From NCBI RefSeq assembly GCF_000298175.1, contig NZ_BAGZ01000005.1, forward strand, positions 62,001-126,000: a stretch of 64,000 bases of DNA, in the 5' to 3' direction. Below are positions 7,914 to 16,066 of this stretch, in pieces. This DNA is from Austwickia chelonae NBRC 105200. GTDB lineage: Bacteria; Actinomycetota; Actinomycetes; Actinomycetales; Dermatophilaceae. The notes under the pieces are model-generated. The model was given only the letters and a program-made list of their open reading frames with translations. It had not been told where the DNA came from and did not search any database. How positions within the stretch are numbered: position 1 is the stretch's first letter; the number at the start of each line of letters is the position of its first letter. A program made the translations under genes and the position numbers.

Positions 7914-10754
7914 ATGTCGTCACCCGCAGAACGGTACGCGGCCGCTCGAAAACAGCGTCGTTCCTCCCAGACCCACGAATTCGCAGCCGGCTACGAGTTC
8001 CCCCTCGACGACTTCCAGATCAGAGCCTGCCAAGCAGTAGAAGAAGGCCGAGGCGTCCTCGTCGCCGCCCCGACCGGAGCCGGCAAGACCATCGTCGGGG
8101 AGTTCGCAGTCCATCTCGCCCTGACCCAAGGCAAGAAAGCCTTCTACACCACCCCCATCAAAGCCCTGTCGAACCAGAAGTACACCGACCTGTGCCGACG
8201 ACACGGAAACGACAAGGTCGGACTCCTCACCGGCGACTCCGTGATCAACGGACACGCCCCGATCGTGGTCATGACCACCGAGGTCCTCCGGAACATGCTC
8301 TACGTCGAGAGCCCCGACCTCGCCGGCCTCGGCTACGTAGTGATGGACGAAGTCCACTACCTGGCAGACCGCTTCCGCGGCGCGGTATGGGAAGAAGTCA
8401 TCATCCACCTCCCCGACCACGTCAGCGTCATCTCCCTGTCCGCCACCGTCAGCAACGCCGAAGAATTCGGCGCCTGGCTAGGAGAAGTACGCGGCGATAC
8501 CGAAATCGTCGTCGAAGAGTTCCGACCCGTCCCACTCTGGCAACACATGATGGTCGGACACACCGTCCACGACCTCTTCGCCGAGACCGACGACCCCCGC
8601 ACCCCCACACACCGACACCACCACGGACCCCCACAGACCCTCACGATCAACCCCGACCTCCTCGACGCCATCATCGGACAGCGCCGTTCCACCGACCGGA
8701 GAGGACGACTCGAGGACATCGGCGGACCCCGCGGCCGCAGAGGAAAGATCCGGCGACGCCCCGGCCACCCCCGAACGAACCACTCGACGCCCGCGGAGAC
8801 CCACCCCCGGCCCCCCGGACGACCACACTCCCGAGCCACCGTCATCGACAGCCTCGACAGAGCCGGACTACTACCCGCCATCACCTTCATCTTCAGCCGC
8901 GCCGGATGCGACGCGGCCGTACAACAACTCCTCCAAGCCGGAACCAACCTCATCCCCGAAGACCAAGCACGACACATCCACCGAACCGTCGAAGAACGGG
9001 TCGCCAGCCTGGCCCCCGACGACCTGACAGTCCTCGGATACCGGGACTTCCTCGCCGGACTGACCCGAGGATTCGCAGCCCACCACGCCGGAATGCTGCC
9101 CACCTTCCGAGAGATCGTCGAAGAACTCTTCACCGCAGGCCTCATCCGGGCCGTCTTCGCCACCGAGACCCTCGCCCTCGGCATCAACATGCCAGCCCGC
9201 AGCGTCATCCTCGAAAAACTCGTCAAATACAACGGCGAAGCCCACGTCGGAATCACACCCGCCGAATACACCCAACTCACCGGACGAGCCGGACGACGAG
9301 GCGTCGACATCGAAGGACACGCCGTCGTCCTCTGGAACCCCCAGATCGACCCCGACGCCGTAGGCGGACTGGCCTCCACCCGCACCTACCCGCTCCGCAG
9401 CAGCTTCCGCCCCAACCCCAACATGGCAGTCAACCTTGTCGCCACCTTCGGCCGCGACCGCGCCCGCAACGTCCTGGAAACCAGCTTCGCGCAATACCAA
9501 GCCGACCGCTCGGTCGTCGGGATGAACCGGACCATCCACCAACACCAAGAAGCCCTGGACGGCTACGCCGAATCCATGACCTGCCACCTCGGAGACTTCA
9601 CCGAATACGCCGCCTTGCGACGGCAGATCTCCGACGTGGAAAAGGACGCGGTACGCGCTCGCCACACCGCTCATCGCGCGCTGATCGCCCAGAGTCTCGA
9701 AGGCCTCCGCCCGGGCGATGTCCTCCACCTCACCGAAGGCAGACACAGCGGACGAGCAGTGGTGCTCTCCGGGAGCAACCCGCGCGGAAGCGATCCGCTC
9801 GTCACCGTCCTGACCGAGGACGCCCGGGCGATCCGGATCGGTCCGCGTGAACTCTCCTGCCCGGCGAGAGCCGTCGCGAAAGTGAAGATCCCGAAGGGCT
9901 TCCACGCGAGGGTCGTCAAGGACCGCAAGGATCTGGCCGCCACCGTCCGGGCGCAGGTCCCGGTGGACGGGCCACCGCCGGAAGCCGACATGTCCGTCAC
10001 ACATTCGGCCCAAGCCACCGAGCGTCGCGTCGATGACCTGCGGGCTCAGCTGAGGAGACATCCCTGCCACGGCTGCCCTGACCGCGAGCACCACGCCCGA
10101 TGGGCAGAACGTTGGTGGCGCCTGGAACGTGAGACTGCTGCCTTGCGTCGGAAGGTCGCCGGGCGCACCAATTCGATCGCGCGGACTTTCGACCGCCTCT
10201 GCGACATCCTCACCGAACTGGGCTATCTCACCGACGGAGGAACCACGGTCACCTCGGCAGGAGAACGCCTGCGCCGGATCTACAACGAGCGTGACCTGCT
10301 GGTGGCCGAATGCCTTCGGCACGACTTGTGGCTGACCTTGTCCCCGGCGGAACTGGCGGCGATGGTCTCCACCCTGGTGCACGAACCTCGCCGGGAGGAA
10401 AACAATCCCTTCCCGACGATGCCTACAGCGGCAGTCGGGGAGGCTTATGACGCGATGCTCGACCTGTGGTCGGGACTGGACGACCGGCTGACCGCCAGAG
10501 GCCTGCCGACTACAGCACCTCCGGACGCCGGTCTGAGCGCGATCATGCACCGATGGGCCACCGGATCACGACTTGAGTCCGTTCTGGACGGGAGCGATCT
10601 CGCACCGGGGGACTTCGTCCGACGATGCAAACAGGTCGTGGACCTCCTCGATCAGATTGCCCAGGCTGCGCCTCGTCCGGAACTGGCCGAGTCCGCTCGC
10701 CGAGCGGGAAGCTCCGTGCTGAGGGGAGTCGTCGCAGCGGACAGACTCGACTGA
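7914..10754 (+). CDS. helY: Ski2/Mtr4-like DEAD/DEAH helicase HelY
   Basis: A 946-residue superfamily 2 RNA/DNA helicase. Walker A APTGAGKT has Lys58; the DEVHY Walker B box is at 145-149; SLSATVSNAEEFG is motif III; QLTGRAGRRGVD is motif VI. A basic, Pro/His-rich low-complexity stretch of roughly 80 residues (about 225-305) separates the two RecA lobes. The C-terminal part has the Ski2-type helical region. It probably remodels RNA, but its substrate in actinobacteria is unsettled. Base composition is strongly C-skewed up to about 9600 and balanced after that. The 3' end converges on the exonuclease gene. Confidence 0.92.
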   Translation: MSSPAERYAAARKQRRSSQTHEFAAGYEFPLDDFQIRACQAVEEGRGVLVAAPTGAGKTIVGEFAVHLALTQGKKAFYTTPIKALSNQKYTDLCRRHGNDKVGLLTGDSVINGHAPIVVMTTEVLRNMLYVESPDLAGLGYVVMDEVHYLADRFRGAVWEEVIIHLPDHVSVISLSATVSNAEEFGAWLGEVRGDTEIVVEEFRPVPLWQHMMVGHTVHDLFAETDDPRTPTHRHHHGPPQTLTINPDLLDAIIGQRRSTDRRGRLEDIGGPRGRRGKIRRRPGHPRTNHSTPAETHPRPPGRPHSRATVIDSLDRAGLLPAITFIFSRAGCDAAVQQLLQAGTNLIPEDQARHIHRTVEERVASLAPDDLTVLGYRDFLAGLTRGFAAHHAGMLPTFREIVEELFTAGLIRAVFATETLALGINMPARSVILEKLVKYNGEAHVGITPAEYTQLTGRAGRRGVDIEGHAVVLWNPQIDPDAVGGLASTRTYPLRSSFRPNPNMAVNLVATFGRDRARNVLETSFAQYQADRSVVGMNRTIHQHQEALDGYAESMTCHLGDFTEYAALRRQISDVEKDAVRARHTAHRALIAQSLEGLRPGDVLHLTEGRHSGRAVVLSGSNPRGSDPLVTVLTEDARAIRIGPRELSCPARAVAKVKIPKGFHARVVKDRKDLAATVRAQVPVDGPPPEADMSVTHSAQATERRVDDLRAQLRRHPCHGCPDREHHARWAERWWRLERETAALRRKVAGRTNSIARTFDRLCDILTELGYLTDGGTTVTSAGERLRRIYNERDLLVAECLRHDLWLTLSPAELAAMVSTLVHEPRREENNPFPTMPTAAVGEAYDAMLDLWSGLDDRLTARGLPTTAPPDAGLSAIMHRWATGSRLESVLDGSDLAPGDFVRRCKQVVDLLDQIAQAAPRPELAESARRAGSSVLRGVVAADRLD

Positions 10755-10782
10755 CCGGCTTCCGCTCGGAAGTACGACGGGA

Positions 10783-11706
10783 TCAAGGGATCTGCAGCGC
10801 TGACATCAGCCGGGAGAAATTCGACGTCAGCCGGTGGGAGAGAGCCAGTTCCGAGACCGTCCGGGGATCGGCGATCCGCCGGGGCAGCGCCCCATCCACC
10901 CCAGGCGGCAGCGGGCAGTCAGAAGCCACCCGCACCACGGTGGGAGCCGCGTCCAGGTAGGCGCGGGCATCCCGGAGACGCCGGGCCTGCGCTCCTTTCA
11001 ACCGGATGTCTGCGGCATCGATCGCTGCCACGAGTCCCGCCAGGCTTCCGAAGGCCGCCAGCAGTTTCGCTCCCGTCTTCTCCCCGATGCCCGCAACTCC
11101 CGGGAGACCATCGGAGGGATCTCCCCGTAACACTGCGAGGTCCGCATAAGCCCTGCCTGAGGACACCCCGTAATGTTCCGCCAACCACGACTCGTCGACG
11201 ACCTGGGAGTCCCGTACCCCTCCCCGAGCGGTGTACACGACCTTGACCCGGCGTGTGTCGTCCACGAGTTGGAAGAGATCGCGGTCGCCCGTGACGATCT
11301 CGATCGGCCGGTCCCGGCATGCCGCGACATAACTGCCGATCACGTCGTCGGCCTCATACCCGGGCACCCCTACCCGGGCGATGCCCACCGCGTCGAGTGC
11401 CGCAGCGATCACCGGCACCTGCTCGGCGAGTTCGACAGGGACATCCTCCCGCCCGGAACCATCCGGATGACACCGATGGGTCTTATATGACGAGATCGCT
11501 TCCACCCGGAATGCGGGCCGCCAATCGGCATCCCAGCACGCGATCACCCCACCGGGACGCCGACGCCCGATCAGGGACGCCATCATGTCCAAGAAACCCC
11601 GGACCGCATTGTTCCTGACCTGGTCGACGCGCTCGCGGCCTGCCGGGACCCCGTAGAAGGCCCGGTAGTACAGGCCTGCTGCATCCACCAGCATCAAAGA
11701 AGACAT
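10783..11706 (-). CDS. 5'-3' exonuclease (PolA N-terminal-like)
   Basis: Stand-alone 307-residue FEN/PIN-type nuclease resembling the N-terminal domain of DNA polymerase I. Acidic metal-binding clusters are visible: LVDAAGLYYRAFYG, ACWDADWRPAFR, GYEADDVIG and VTGDRDLFQLV. The DNA-binding helix-hairpin region DGLPGVAGIGEKTGAKLL follows. No polymerase domain is attached. Homologs sit next to helY in mycobacteria, so the position is conserved. It probably acts in RNA primer removal or repair alongside PolA. Confidence 0.9.
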   Translation of the reverse strand: MSSLMLVDAAGLYYRAFYGVPAGRERVDQVRNNAVRGFLDMMASLIGRRRPGGVIACWDADWRPAFRVEAISSYKTHRCHPDGSGREDVPVELAEQVPVIAAALDAVGIARVGVPGYEADDVIGSYVAACRDRPIEIVTGDRDLFQLVDDTRRVKVVYTARGGVRDSQVVDESWLAEHYGVSSGRAYADLAVLRGDPSDGLPGVAGIGEKTGAKLLAAFGSLAGLVAAIDAADIRLKGAQARRLRDARAYLDAAPTVVRVASDCPLPPGVDGALPRRIADPRTVSELALSHRLTSNFSRLMSALQIP

Positions 11707-11848
11707 GTACCCAGCCTGTCAGTCCACACCTGCGAACAGGAAGCTGCACCCCGGTCGGAGTGTGAATTAAATCGCCCCAGTGAAAAATTCGCTGGAAGAT
11801 CAGCTCATGAACAGGATCGTTCCCCCAACTCCGCAGGCAGGGGCGATA

Positions 11849-11876
11849 TTGACAGCATCCGTGCAGGGACTATGTT
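11849..11876 (+). promoter_or_regulatory. Sigma-70-type promoter
   Basis: TTGACA at 11849-11854 and TATGTT at 11871-11876 are separated by 16 bases. This is one of the cleanest housekeeping promoter matches in the window. It fires rightward about 215 bases before the lnt start. Confidence 0.55.
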
Positions 11877-11882
11877 GAAACG

Positions 11883-12032
11883 AGCCGTTCTACGTCGAAC
11901 CCTGCGACGAACGGCCCGACCAAGCTCCATGCGCCTAGTAGAAAACACCCCTCCTATCGGGGAAGGACCCAACGGCGATGGGCGCATCGTTGCCTGGGAA
12001 GGACGGATATCCGTCCTTCCCAGGCAACGATG
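11883..12032 (+). ncRNA. Candidate structured small RNA
   Basis: The stretch from the predicted start point (7 bases past the -10) to a 48-bp perfect palindrome has no good coding frame but shows three structures. First, stem GCCGTTC/GAACGGC (11884-11915) enclosing GTCG/CGAC around loop AACCCTG. Second, CCCC/GGGG (11948-11962) with loop TCCTATC, which exposes pyrimidines partly complementary to ribosome-binding sites. Third, the terminal palindrome 11985-12032. Together they fit a small regulatory RNA of about 150 nt. It could instead be an untranslated leader of lnt, although lnt has its own leaderless -10. It does not match the 6C RNA pattern I know. Confidence 0.35.
11985..12032. terminator. 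48-bp perfect palindrome
   Basis: Two 24-base arms (left arm begins CATCGTTGCC, right arm ends GGCAACGATG) meet with no spacer. In RNA it would form a very stable hairpin. It sits between the candidate RNA and lnt. It can act as a terminator in either direction or extrude as a cruciform in DNA. Confidence 0.55.
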
Positions 12033-12083
12033 TCGGAGAACCGGCAGGGGCTGGCCGACCGACAGCATCCCAGCCGGGCCAGG

Positions 12084-12089
12084 TACCCT
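12084..12089 (+). promoter_or_regulatory. -10 hexamer TACCCT, leaderless lnt
   Basis: TACCCT is seven bases upstream of the GTG at 12097. It supports that start and a transcript separate from the palindrome-terminated RNA. Confidence 0.5.
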
Positions 12090-12096
12090 TCCCGAC

Positions 12097-13695
12097 GTGC
12101 TGGCTCGCTCTCTCCTCGCCGTCATCGGCGGGTTACTCCTGTGGTGTGCCCAACCAAGCGTCGACCTCTGGTATCTGGCGCCTTTCGGGATCGCCCTCAT
12201 CGCCCTGAGTACCCGGGGGACAGGCCCGGGGAAGGGCGCGTTCGTCGGATTTCTCGGGGGCATGGCCTTCATGATCCCGTTGCTCTCCTGGGCAGGGGTC
12301 TACGTGGGGCCGGGGCCGTGGATGGCACTGAGCCTGCTCGAGGGGCTCTACTTCCTTGTCCTGGGTGCCTGTGCCGGCGTCGTCGCCTGGCGTGACCGTA
12401 GTTACCCCTGGCTGGTCGGAGGCTCCTGGGTTCTCATGGAGCTGCTGCGGAGCACCACGCCGTTCGGGGGTTTCCCCTGGGCCAGGGTGGCCTTCGGTCA
12501 GGCAGATGCTCCCTTCGCGCGGGTGGCCAGTCTTGCTGGAGCGCCGGGGGTGACTTTCGTCGTCGCGGTCTGTGGTGGTTTCCTCGCTGTCGGTACGGCC
12601 CATCTCCTACGTCGCTGCCGTCAGCCGGTCATGGACAGGATCCCGGCCCGCCTGCGTCCGCCGTCCGCGGTCATGTCCGAGGAGGTGCCCGAAGTGCCTG
12701 GGCCCTTCTTCCGAGAGGTCGGTGTCCCGGGCGTTGCTGCATTGGCGCTGGCCTTGGCGCCCTTGGCTATTCCCTTGCCGGTCGACGGCCCCACCGCCCG
12801 GGTCATGGCGATCCAGGGGAATGTCCCGCAGGCCGGACTGGACTTCAACGCTCAACGGCGGGCAGTCCTGGACAATCACGCGACACTGACCGAACGAGCT
12901 GCGCTGAAGATCCGGGCCAAGGGCGAACGCACACCGGACGTGGTGCTCTGGCCGGAGAATTCTTCGGACATCGACCCGTTAAGGCACGAGGACGCCGCCA
13001 CCAGGATCCGGAGCGCGGTCGACGCGATCGACGCGCCCGTCGTCGTGGGAGCGGTGCTCACCGAACCGGCGGACAAGCTGACCAATGCTGCTCTGGTGTA
13101 TCTTCCCGGCCAGGAGCGTCCCAGTCAGCGCTACGACAAGAGACATCCGGTTCCTTTCGGGGAGTACATCCCCTATCGCAGCTTCTTCCGTGCCTTGTCC
13201 GACAAGGTCGACCTGGTCCGCCGTGACTTCGTGGGGGGTAACGAGGTCGGGGTCTTCCGGCTGCCGAGGCAAGGCGGCGATCCCGGTGTGGCCGTGGGGG
13301 CCAACATCTGCTTCGAGGTCGCCTACGACGGGCTCGTACGGGACGGTGTGCGCGACGGCGCCAACCTCATCATGGTGCCCACCAACAATGCGACCTTCGG
13401 ATATACCGACGAATCGGTGCAGCAGCTGGCGATCTCCCGCCTGCGTGCCATCGAGCACGGACGCAGCGTGGCGCACATCAGCAATGTCGGCGTCAGCTCT
13501 CTGATCACCCCTGATGGAGTCACCCACGGTTGGACGGGTCTCTTCGAGGAGGCGGTACTGACGGAGGACCTTCCGCTGCGTCATCAGCGGACGATCGCTA
13601 CTGAACTGGGCGATCTCCCGGCATATGGGACAAGTGTCCTGACAATCCTGGCTGTGATAGTGGCCCTGGCCCGTCGGCGCCGTAGGATGGCGTGA
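12097..13695 (+). CDS. lnt: Apolipoprotein N-acyltransferase
   Basis: Membrane enzyme that N-acylates the diacylglyceryl-cysteine of lipoproteins. From GTG 12097 it has 532 residues: several N-terminal membrane helices (SLLAVIGGLLLWCAQPSVDL onward) and a C-terminal nitrilase-like domain. The Glu-Lys-Cys triad is visible in VLWPENSSD, YDKRHPVPFGEYIP and GANICFEVAYD. The frame stays open upstream to 11872, but that part crosses the palindrome and has no membrane-protein character, so the GTG with a leaderless -10 is preferred. ppm1 follows 27 bases later; in M. tuberculosis the two are fused. Confidence 0.93.
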   Translation: MLARSLLAVIGGLLLWCAQPSVDLWYLAPFGIALIALSTRGTGPGKGAFVGFLGGMAFMIPLLSWAGVYVGPGPWMALSLLEGLYFLVLGACAGVVAWRDRSYPWLVGGSWVLMELLRSTTPFGGFPWARVAFGQADAPFARVASLAGAPGVTFVVAVCGGFLAVGTAHLLRRCRQPVMDRIPARLRPPSAVMSEEVPEVPGPFFREVGVPGVAALALALAPLAIPLPVDGPTARVMAIQGNVPQAGLDFNAQRRAVLDNHATLTERAALKIRAKGERTPDVVLWPENSSDIDPLRHEDAATRIRSAVDAIDAPVVVGAVLTEPADKLTNAALVYLPGQERPSQRYDKRHPVPFGEYIPYRSFFRALSDKVDLVRRDFVGGNEVGVFRLPRQGGDPGVAVGANICFEVAYDGLVRDGVRDGANLIMVPTNNATFGYTDESVQQLAISRLRAIEHGRSVAHISNVGVSSLITPDGVTHGWTGLFEEAVLTEDLPLRHQRTIATELGDLPAYGTSVLTILAVIVALARRRRRMA

Positions 13696-13722
13696 CCAGT
13701 CCGTTCACGAGCCGAGGATCAC

Positions 13723-14553
13723 ATGTCCGTCTTCTCACGCTTCCGTCAGGCCGCCCCCCAGCTCCCCGAGCGGATGCGCCCACCCCTGGAGAAGGTGGTC
13801 GTGCTGATCCCGACCTACAACGAGCGGGAAAACCTCCCTGTCATTGCCAAGCGGGTCCGGGAAGCCGTGCCCGAGTGCGACATCCTGGTCCTGGAGGACA
13901 ACTCGCCGGACGGGACCGGTGAGGTCGCCGACGCTTTGGCCGCCGAGGACGACAAGATCCAGGTCATGCACCGCAAGGGTAAGGAAGGCCTCGGCAAGGC
14001 TTATCTCGCAGGTTTCGAATGGGCGATGGAAAAAGGCTACGACGCGGTTGTGGAACTGGATGCCGACGGGTCTCACCGTCCTGAGCATCTGCCCTCCCTG
14101 CTGGCGGCAGCGGCCAATGCGGACGTGGTGATCGGTTCCCGCTGGGTACCCGGTGGTTCGGTGGTCAACTGGCCCGCACACCGTAAGGCTCTCTCCGTCT
14201 ACGGCAACCTGTACATCGCGGTGCTGCTCGGGATGCCGGTGCGTGATGCCACCGCAGGCTTCCGGGTTTACCGGACCGATGCGTTGCGGATGATGGGTCT
14301 GGAGCATGTGGAGTCCCACGGGTACTGCTTCCAGACGGATCTGACCTGGAAGGCTGTCAAAGCCGGATTGGAGATCGTCGAGGTTCCGATCATGTTCGTC
14401 GAGCGGGAGATCGGCGACTCCAAGATGAGCGGCGACATCGTACGTGAGTCCTTGATCAATGTGACTTCATGGGGTTTGAAGTATCGCGCAGGCCAGGTGA
14501 AGTCGGCCTTCGGGCGGGCCCGTTCCGGACGGTGGAACTCTCTCGATCGATGA
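13723..14553 (+). CDS. ppm1: Polyprenol-phosphate mannosyltransferase
   Basis: GT2-family enzyme of 276 residues that transfers mannose from GDP-mannose to polyprenyl phosphate, supplying membrane mannosyltransferases. It shows VVVLIPTYNERENLPVI, LEDNSPDGTGE, the metal-binding ELDADGSH and GSRWVPGGSV. The YRTDALR..HGYCFQTDLTWKA region and VEREIGDSKMS close the fold. The product would feed GT-C enzymes such as the GT87 protein at 16067-17296. The stop overlaps the fxsA ATG (ATGA). Confidence 0.93.
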   Translation: MSVFSRFRQAAPQLPERMRPPLEKVVVLIPTYNERENLPVIAKRVREAVPECDILVLEDNSPDGTGEVADALAAEDDKIQVMHRKGKEGLGKAYLAGFEWAMEKGYDAVVELDADGSHRPEHLPSLLAAAANADVVIGSRWVPGGSVVNWPAHRKALSVYGNLYIAVLLGMPVRDATAGFRVYRTDALRMMGLEHVESHGYCFQTDLTWKAVKAGLEIVEVPIMFVEREIGDSKMSGDIVRESLINVTSWGLKYRAGQVKSAFGRARSGRWNSLDR

Positions 14554-15062
14554 CTGGCTTCCCTCCTCGTTCTCCGGCGAGGCCCGAGCCTCGTCGGAGA
14601 CGTGTCCGGATCTTTCCGGTCTTGGTGATCTTGCTGATGGTCATGCCTTTGGCGGAGATCGCTGTGATTCTCGCGGTAGGGCGAACCATCGGCGGCTGGC
14701 CGACCTTCATTCTTCTGCTTGCCGAGTCCTTGTTCGGTGCGTGGTTGATGAAGCGAGAGGGGCGTAGTACCTGGCGTCAGCTCTCTGAGGCTTTACAGGT
14801 CGGGCGGATGCCAGGTAAAGAACTGACCGACAGCGCGCTGGTCTTGGTCGGTGGTGCACTTCTCCTGACTCCGGGTTTCATCACGGACGCCATCGGTTTT
14901 TTTGCGGTGGCTCCGCCGACCAGGCCGATCGCTCGACGAATTCTGCAGGGAGCGGTGGAACGGCGACTGTTCGCTGGGGGCCCGCCTGAGCGTCCCGGTC
15001 CGGGTCAGGGGACAGACAAGGGAGAGGACGGGCCGGACATCGTGTCGGGCAAAGTGCTCTGA
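14550..15062 (+). CDS. fxsA: FxsA family membrane protein
   Basis: A 170-residue FxsA-like membrane protein; in E. coli FxsA interferes with exclusion of phage T7 by the F plasmid, and its native role is unknown. Hydrophobic segments include IFPVLVILLMVMPLAEIAVI, TFILLLAESLFGAWL and ALLLTPGFITDAIGFF. The LLLTPGFITD motif is the family mark. The ATG that overlaps the ppm1 stop is the natural start; an upstream in-frame start at 14469 lies inside ppm1. The neighbourhood lnt-ppm1-fxsA-rbpA is conserved in actinobacteria. Confidence 0.9.
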   Translation: MTGFPPRSPARPEPRRRRVRIFPVLVILLMVMPLAEIAVILAVGRTIGGWPTFILLLAESLFGAWLMKREGRSTWRQLSEALQVGRMPGKELTDSALVLVGGALLLTPGFITDAIGFFAVAPPTRPIARRILQGAVERRLFAGGPPERPGPGQGTDKGEDGPDIVSGKVL

Positions 15063-15077
15063 TCCTCTGCGATCCCT

Positions 15078-15147
15078 ACAGGTGTAAGAGGGCCCGGGCT
15101 GGGCGAGAAATCATATTCTCGCCCAGCCCGGGCCCTCTTACACCTGT
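15078..15147. terminator. Bidirectional terminator, 32-bp perfect stem
   Basis: Arms 15078-15109 and 15116-15147 are fully complementary with a 6-nt ATCATA loop. It lies between the convergent fxsA and rbpA stops and starts three bases past the rbpA stop. It should stop transcription from both sides. Confidence 0.85.
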
Positions 15148-15149
15148 GT

Positions 15150-15506
15150 TCAGGCTGTCTGCTTGCCCGTGGGCTCGCCTCGGGATGCGCGTAGCAAGGT
15201 CAGACGCTCTTCGAGAAGCTCTTCGAGCTCGGCGATGGAGCGTCGTTCCAGGAGCATGTCCCAGTGGGTACGGGCCACCTTCGTGGGCTTTTCCTCGGGT
15301 GCGGGGCCGTCGACGAGCTTGGCCTCTTGGCCGCAGCGGCATTCCCATGTCGGGGGGATGTCGGCTTCGACGGAGAAGGGAAGCTCGCTGACGTGGTTGT
15401 TGGCGCAGACATACCGGGTGATCTGGCGTTCGGAGAGGACGACATTCTCGTCCGTCTCCATGCTCAACGCCGATAGGTTGGTCCCTCTAAGCGACCGTTC
15501 TGCCAT
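15150..15506 (-). CDS. rbpA: RNA polymerase-binding protein RbpA
   Basis: A 118-residue activator that binds RNA polymerase and the principal sigma factor and stabilises the open complex. MAERSLRGTNLSALSMETDE is the typical N-terminus; the core carries YVCANNH and WECRCGQEA cysteine pairs; the C-terminal sigma-interaction helix THWDMLLERRSIAELEELL is highly conserved. GGAGGA is well placed before the ATG. A sigma-R-like promoter lies about 50 bases upstream. A second RbpA-family gene is at 47299-47649. Confidence 0.95.
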   Translation of the reverse strand: MAERSLRGTNLSALSMETDENVVLSERQITRYVCANNHVSELPFSVEADIPPTWECRCGQEAKLVDGPAPEEKPTKVARTHWDMLLERRSIAELEELLEERLTLLRASRGEPTGKQTA

Positions 15507-15557
15507 TTCTTGTCCTCCGTCAGCTGCCTGACTCGCTCTGCGTGCTCAATCGGCCAC

Positions 15558-15585
15558 AACGCCCTGGGCCGAAGCCTTGTTCCCC
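15558..15585 (-). promoter_or_regulatory. Sigma-R (thiol stress) type promoter of rbpA
   Basis: Reading the minus strand, GGGGAAC is followed after 18 bases by GTT. This matches the GGAAT/C-N18/19-GTT pattern of SigR/SigH-type sigma factors. The GTT lies about 50 bases before the rbpA start. In Streptomyces coelicolor rbpA is known to be under SigR, which agrees. Confidence 0.55.
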
Positions 15586-15819
15586 ATGTGACTTGCTCCG
15601 GCGGTCGCGCACCCTTGTTCGGCGCCTCCGCGCCAGTGGGTGACCACGGAACTCTACCGGCGAAAGTGCTGTCAGGGCGAACGACCTGGCGCACAGGGTG
15701 TTTCCAGTCTATACACGCTGTTTTCCCAGCAAATTTTTCCCGTCCGGAGGTGGGGATTCGGTTTAGGGCAAGCAGGCGTGGGTACAAGTCCGTCGTCCGA
15801 ATAGTCAAGAGGGAAGGAC
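15586..15819. other. Divergent intergenic region between rbpA and the CsbD-like gene
   Basis: No coding frame is convincing here. Apart from the sigma-R-type site just to its left, I see only a short AT-rich run around 15705-15740 that could serve rightward transcription. No riboswitch or repeat was recognised. Confidence 0.4.
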
Positions 15820-15831
15820 GTGTACCGGATC

Positions 15832-16005
15832 ATGGGGATCGACGACAAGATGCGCAATGCGGCTGAAGGAATGCAGGGAAAGGCCAAGGAAATGACTGGC
15901 CGCGCCACCGGCGACAAGGATCTGGAGGCCGAAGGACGTGTTGACCAGACTGCATCTGACCTCAAGCAGGCCGGAGAGAAGGTCAAGGACGCGTTCAAGG
16001 GCTGA
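15832..16005 (+). CDS. CsbD family stress protein
   Basis: A 57-residue, highly charged, Ala/Lys/Glu-rich CsbD-like protein: GIDDKMRNAAEGMQGKAKEM followed by a second, similar amphipathic repeat. Members are small general-stress proteins of unknown biochemical function. Family members usually begin MG..DK, so the ATG at 15832 is chosen; an in-frame GTG at 15820 stands closer to the GGGAAGG ribosome site and would add four residues. The protein has no membrane or export signal. Confidence 0.85.
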   Translation: MGIDDKMRNAAEGMQGKAKEMTGRATGDKDLEAEGRVDQTASDLKQAGEKVKDAFKG

Positions 16006-16066
16006 GTTGCCTGATTGAGCCGTCTTCCAGTTGCAGGGCCCAGTCTGACTATCTCTGATGTCTGTG

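Noticed and set aside
7853-9850. A 665-codon plus-strand open frame overlapping helY in another frame
   Set aside because: Arg/Pro-rich composition typical of a frame-shifted reading of C-rich codons; it also crosses the tatC terminator.
8871-10550. A 559-codon minus-strand open frame within helY
   Set aside because: The plus strand encodes the helicase motif VI and C-terminal region here. The minus reading is a codon-bias shadow.
11883-12032. Assignment of the structured region as 6C RNA
   Set aside because: 6C RNA has two stem-loops whose loops each hold six or more cytosines. Here the loops are AACCCTG and TCCTATC, so the match is not adequate.
11985-12032. Terminal inverted repeats of an insertion sequence
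   Set aside because: The arms meet without any sequence between and there is no transposase, so a transposon is excluded; a hairpin is the simpler reading.
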